From assembly GCA_030039005.1 (NCBI GenBank), contig JASHQT010000453.1:1-15710 (forward strand): a stretch of 15,710 bases of DNA, given 5' to 3'. This DNA is from Bryobacteraceae bacterium. GTDB taxonomy: Bacteria > Acidobacteriota > Terriglobia > Bryobacterales > Bryobacteraceae. Under the pieces are notes generated by a model. It worked only from the letters and a program-made list of their open reading frames with translations. It ran no database searches and was not told where the DNA came from. The translations under genes were made by a program, and so were the position numbers. Positions 13,093-15,710 of the stretch are shown in pieces (within the stretch, counting starts at the first letter, position 1; every line of letters begins with the position of its first letter).

Positions 13093-14328
13093 ATGGCCGA
13101 CAAGCAGGACCTCCGCCCGCCCACTCAAGTTCTCACCCGCGGTTTCGATCCCCGGCTTTCGGTGGGATCGGCGCGGCCCGCGGTGTTCCGCAGCTCTACC
13201 TACGTATTTCCCAGCCCCGAGGCCGCCGAGCGCGCATTCGATCTGATCGCCGGGCGGGTGCAGCCGGAGCCGGGCGAACAGCCCGACCTGATTTATTCGC
13301 GCTTCAATCAGCCCAACGCCCAGATCCTGGAAGAACGCCTGGTGCCGCTCGAAACGGGAGCCCAGGCGGCGCTGGTGTTCAACTCCGGAATGGCCGCCAT
13401 CATGACCGCGCTGCTCACGTTCGCGCGACCCGGGCAAACGATCCTCTATACGGTTCCGATTTACGGCGGCACGCAGCACCTGATTGAGGATTTCCTCAGC
13501 ACGCTGGGCATTTTGGGCATCCCGGTGGAGGCCGGAAATACGCACGAAATGGACGAGGGCATCCGCTCGGCCAAGGACTTGGCGATCGTGCTGATCGAAA
13601 CGCCGGCTAACCCGACGATCGTGATGACCGATATTCAACGCGCTGCCAATGCGGCAGCATGGCTCAAACCGAAGCCGCTGGTGATGGTGGACAACACGAT
13701 GCTCGGACCGGCGTTCCAGCATCCGCTGGTGCACGGCGCGGATTTGAGCCTATATTCGGCCACCAAATACATTTCGGGGCTGAGCGATCTGATTGCCGGC
13801 GCGGTCCTGGCGAAAGATCCCGAGCTCATCCGGCAGTTGCACTCGAAGCGAAACTTGTTCGGCAACATTTTGCAGCCCGACGAATGCTGGATGCTGGAAG
13901 GCCGGCTGCCGACCGTCACATTGCGCATGAACCGCTCGAGCAAAAACGCCGAGCGTATTGCGACGCGGCTGGCAAAGCACCCGAAGATCGCGCGCGTCCT
14001 GTATCCGACGCTGTTCAGCGATCCGGAGCAGTTGCAAATCGCCCGCGATCAATGCGATTTTCCCGGCGGCATGTTGTCGATCGAGCTGCGCGGCGGCAAG
14101 CAGGCTGCTTTCGAATTCCTGCGCAATCTGCGGATCGCGCGCAACGCCGTGTCGCTGGGCGGCGTGGAGACGCTGGTGTGCCATCCGAAAACCACCACGC
14201 ATTCCGGATTCACGGAAGACGAGTTCGCCGCAGCGGGCGTGACTGACGGGCTGGTGCGGATTTCGGTGGGCATCGAGGACTGGCGCGATTTGATGCGCGA
14301 TTTCGAGCAGGCGCTGGATTTGGTTTAG
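13093..14328 (+). CDS. Cys/Met metabolism PLP-dependent enzyme (cystathionine gamma-synthase/lyase-like), 411 aa
   Basis: This is a cytoplasmic fold-type I PLP enzyme of trans-sulfuration or sulfur amino-acid breakdown. ATG 13093 follows GGAGG by eight bases. The PLP Lys is Lys225 in SATKYISG; Asp200 in MVDNT contacts the pyridine ring, and Tyr124 in IYGGTQ is the stacking/catalytic Tyr. Other family segments are ALVFNSGMAAIMTALL and IETPANPTI. YGGT rather than YGCT means the active-site Cys typical of methionine gamma-lyase is absent, which favours a cystathionine synthase/lyase or another homologue. ATKYISGLSDL departs from the commoner GGHSD by having Leu in place of His. Length is normal for the family (about 390-420). 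It stands alone and convergent with the FHA gene, with a 9-bp gap. Family is certain; the reaction is not. Confidence 0.92.
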   Translation: MADKQDLRPPTQVLTRGFDPRLSVGSARPAVFRSSTYVFPSPEAAERAFDLIAGRVQPEPGEQPDLIYSRFNQPNAQILEERLVPLETGAQAALVFNSGMAAIMTALLTFARPGQTILYTVPIYGGTQHLIEDFLSTLGILGIPVEAGNTHEMDEGIRSAKDLAIVLIETPANPTIVMTDIQRAANAAAWLKPKPLVMVDNTMLGPAFQHPLVHGADLSLYSATKYISGLSDLIAGAVLAKDPELIRQLHSKRNLFGNILQPDECWMLEGRLPTVTLRMNRSSKNAERIATRLAKHPKIARVLYPTLFSDPEQLQIARDQCDFPGGMLSIELRGGKQAAFEFLRNLRIARNAVSLGGVETLVCHPKTTTHSGFTEDEFAAAGVTDGLVRISVGIEDWRDLMRDFEQALDLV

Positions 14329-14337
14329 ACCGCTCGC

Positions 14338-15174
14338 TCACGCGCGCCGCTCGTCCCTGAGTAAGAACTTCACGACGGCTTGGCCCAGGTGAATCTCGTC
14401 GCCGTCCGCGAGGCGCGTACCGCGACCATCGCGATGCACTTCCTGGCCCATGCCGTCGCGCACGATCCACAGGCCGCAGTTGTTTTCGGCCTTGCTGCCG
14501 TGGGTATACCAGCGATCGTTGAACAAGCGATACTCGCCGCTATCCTTGTCGCGAATGATATGGGCGTGCTCGCGCGAAACCGTGCAATTGATGGGCGTAT
14601 CAGCCGCGAACGCTAAGTCGTTACGGCGGGAAGGACCTTGGGCTTTGTAAACTTCGGCGAGCCGGCCGATGTTGGTGCGCGGTTTTTCGAGCGCCAGCTC
14701 GGACCGGTTGGCCGTTCCAGCCGCGACCACGAGTACCGCGGCGCCCGGCGCAATCGGGGCCGGTTCAGCGGCGAGCGGCGCGGCGTCTTCCATCAACACG
14801 TCTTGCATCAGCAATTCGACGCGCAGCCACTTCCCCCCCTCGCTCGCAGCTTTCACCTCGACGCGCAAATCCTGGGGAAGGCGGCAGCCTTCTTTGGATA
14901 AAGTCTTGCGGACTTCCTCATCCAGGAAGCGGCGGAAGAAGTCGTGCTCGAAGACGGAGCCTTCCTCAGCGGAGGCGCGAATATGCACGCGCAAGAAATT
15001 GTAGGGGAACAGCGCGTGGCCGCCGGCGCGCTGGATCTTGTCGCGGATTTCATCGAGCAGCGCGATGCGAATTTCGGCGGCTTCGGGCGCATCGCCGATG
15101 GCCTGCGCGGCCGCGCCGAAGGGCGCTTCAAAAACCGTACGGCCGAGGCGTTCGATGATATCGGAAAGTTTCAT
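14338..15174 (-). CDS. FHA-domain protein, FhaA-like layout, 278 aa
   Basis: This protein probably reads phospho-threonine marks and links Ser/Thr kinases to cell-wall synthesis. The N-terminal ~125 residues form a compact alpha/beta domain (MKLSDIIERLGRTVFE, FPYNFLRVHI) that recalls, loosely, the DUF3662 domain of actinobacterial FhaA. An Ala/Pro-rich linker follows. The FHA domain spans ~147-275 with NIGR (168-171, Arg171) and SREHAHI (Ser200, His203). The loop after FND is longer than usual and the common NGT is not seen. The ATG overlaps the stop of the upstream penicillin-binding protein by 4 nt (ATGA, 15174-15171), so translation is probably coupled. In Actinobacteria, FHA proteins, RodA, PbpA and PknA/PknB share an operon; this pair suggests a similar arrangement, though rodA cannot be seen here. 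Confidence 0.85.
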   Translation of the reverse strand: MKLSDIIERLGRTVFEAPFGAAAQAIGDAPEAAEIRIALLDEIRDKIQRAGGHALFPYNFLRVHIRASAEEGSVFEHDFFRRFLDEEVRKTLSKEGCRLPQDLRVEVKAASEGGKWLRVELLMQDVLMEDAAPLAAEPAPIAPGAAVLVVAAGTANRSELALEKPRTNIGRLAEVYKAQGPSRRNDLAFAADTPINCTVSREHAHIIRDKDSGEYRLFNDRWYTHGSKAENNCGLWIVRDGMGQEVHRDGRGTRLADGDEIHLGQAVVKFLLRDERRA

Positions 15175-15710
15175 TGAATGAGCCCCAGTTCGGCCGCGGC
15201 GTCGACGATTTGGCGCGCGATGGGCGCGGCCGTGGTCCCGCCGTAGCCGCCGTGCTCCACGACTATGGCGAACGCGATGCTTTTCGATCGATCCCCGTCA
15301 TAAGGAGCGAACCCGGCGAACCAGGAGTGCGGCAGGCCTTGGTCCAGTTGCGCCGTGCCGGTTTTGCCCGCGACACTCACGTGCTCGCCTTTCATCGCAC
15401 GCCGGGCAGTCCCTTCCAGAACCACCGAGCGCATCGCACCGGCGAGGAACGCGGCGAGATCCGGCGCGAGAATCTGCTTGGGCGGCGCGGTTCGCGAATT
15501 GCTGGGATCGATGACCCAGCGCCCTTGCGGCATCTCGCCGCGATCGGCGATAGTGGCGGCGACGCGGGCCATCTTGAACGGCGTGACCAGGACCGGGCCT
15601 TGTCCATAGGACGCGAACGGCATGGCGGCCTGGATATCCGCCACGCTGCCGGCCGGAATTTCCAGCAGCTTCGCGGTATCGCTCAACTGCTGCGCGCCCA
15701 CGGAGAAGAC
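15171..15710 (-). CDS. Penicillin-binding protein transpeptidase, C-terminal 179 residues, runs off right edge
   Basis: This is the C-terminal part of a peptidoglycan DD-transpeptidase (class B PBP, PbpA/FtsI/MrdA-like), an inner-membrane enzyme acting in the periplasm. The third active-site motif KTGTA is at 15365-15351, followed by SWFAGFAPY, a usual sequence after it. Upstream, SYGQGPVLVTPFKMARVAATIADRG is the segment typical of these enzymes between the SxN and KTG motifs. The SxxK and SxN motifs lie outside the window. The frame is open to the edge, so the GTG at 15701 is internal and not a start. It is coupled to the FHA gene by a 4-nt overlap. Elongation (PbpA/MrdA type) or division role cannot be decided from this part, though the FHA neighbour favours a PbpA-like protein. 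Confidence 0.92.
   Translation of the reverse strand, partial: VFSVGAQQLSDTAKLLEIPAGSVADIQAAMPFASYGQGPVLVTPFKMARVAATIADRGEMPQGRWVIDPSNSRTAPPKQILAPDLAAFLAGAMRSVVLEGTARRAMKGEHVSVAGKTGTAQLDQGLPHSWFAGFAPYDGDRSKSIAFAIVVEHGGYGGTTAAPIARQIVDAAAELGLIQ

Noticed and set aside
12923..13246. Plus-strand frame overlapping the start of the PLP enzyme
   Set aside because: Overlaps two better-supported genes and has no family features.

Overview
The window looks like chromosomal DNA from a high-GC acidobacterium, probably of the Solibacter/Bryobacter group. The best marker is the NHL-repeat protein at 10560-12401. Its last ~215 residues match, as recalled, the C-terminal domain family described from Candidatus Solibacter usitatus (TIGR03437). 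Other pointers are a Ser/Thr kinase fused to a TolB/PD40-type propeller and a small secreted protein of a type I associate with Acidobacteria. No rRNA, tRNA, CRISPR array or insertion sequence was seen. No gene-free stretch exceeds about 205 bases.

Left part (1-5543). A short-chain dehydrogenase runs off the left edge on the minus strand. A 60-bp gap separates it from a tightly coupled three-gene plus-strand operon. The operon encodes a very short HlyD-like membrane protein, an ABC exporter with an intact C39 (double-glycine leader) peptidase domain, and a second ABC exporter. The second exporter's N-terminal domain aligns with C39 but has lost the catalytic residues. This resembles the export half of a bacteriocin or peptide-secretion system of the NHLM/NHLP type, but it is reduced. 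The adaptor has no coiled-coil arm, the two ATPases carry different departures from consensus, and no precursor peptide gene is visible.

Middle part (5554-10407). On the minus strand, a NarL/LuxR-type response regulator with a His-rich repeat at its N-terminus lies upstream of a receptor-like Ser/Thr kinase. A 204-bp region containing a clear inverted repeat separates the regulator from a divergent TadZ/CpaE-like ATPase (degenerate receiver plus ParA/MinD-type domain).

Right part (10560-15710). In order there are the secreted NHL-repeat protein, a small secreted-protein gene broken by an apparent one-base deletion, a PLP-dependent Cys/Met metabolism enzyme, and a convergent minus-strand pair. 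That pair is the C-terminal part of a penicillin-binding transpeptidase followed, with a 4-nt overlap, by an FHA-domain protein. It recalls the cell-wall and signalling operons of Actinobacteria. The kinase, the FHA protein and the regulator together suggest considerable Ser/Thr phospho-signalling, but any link between them is inference.
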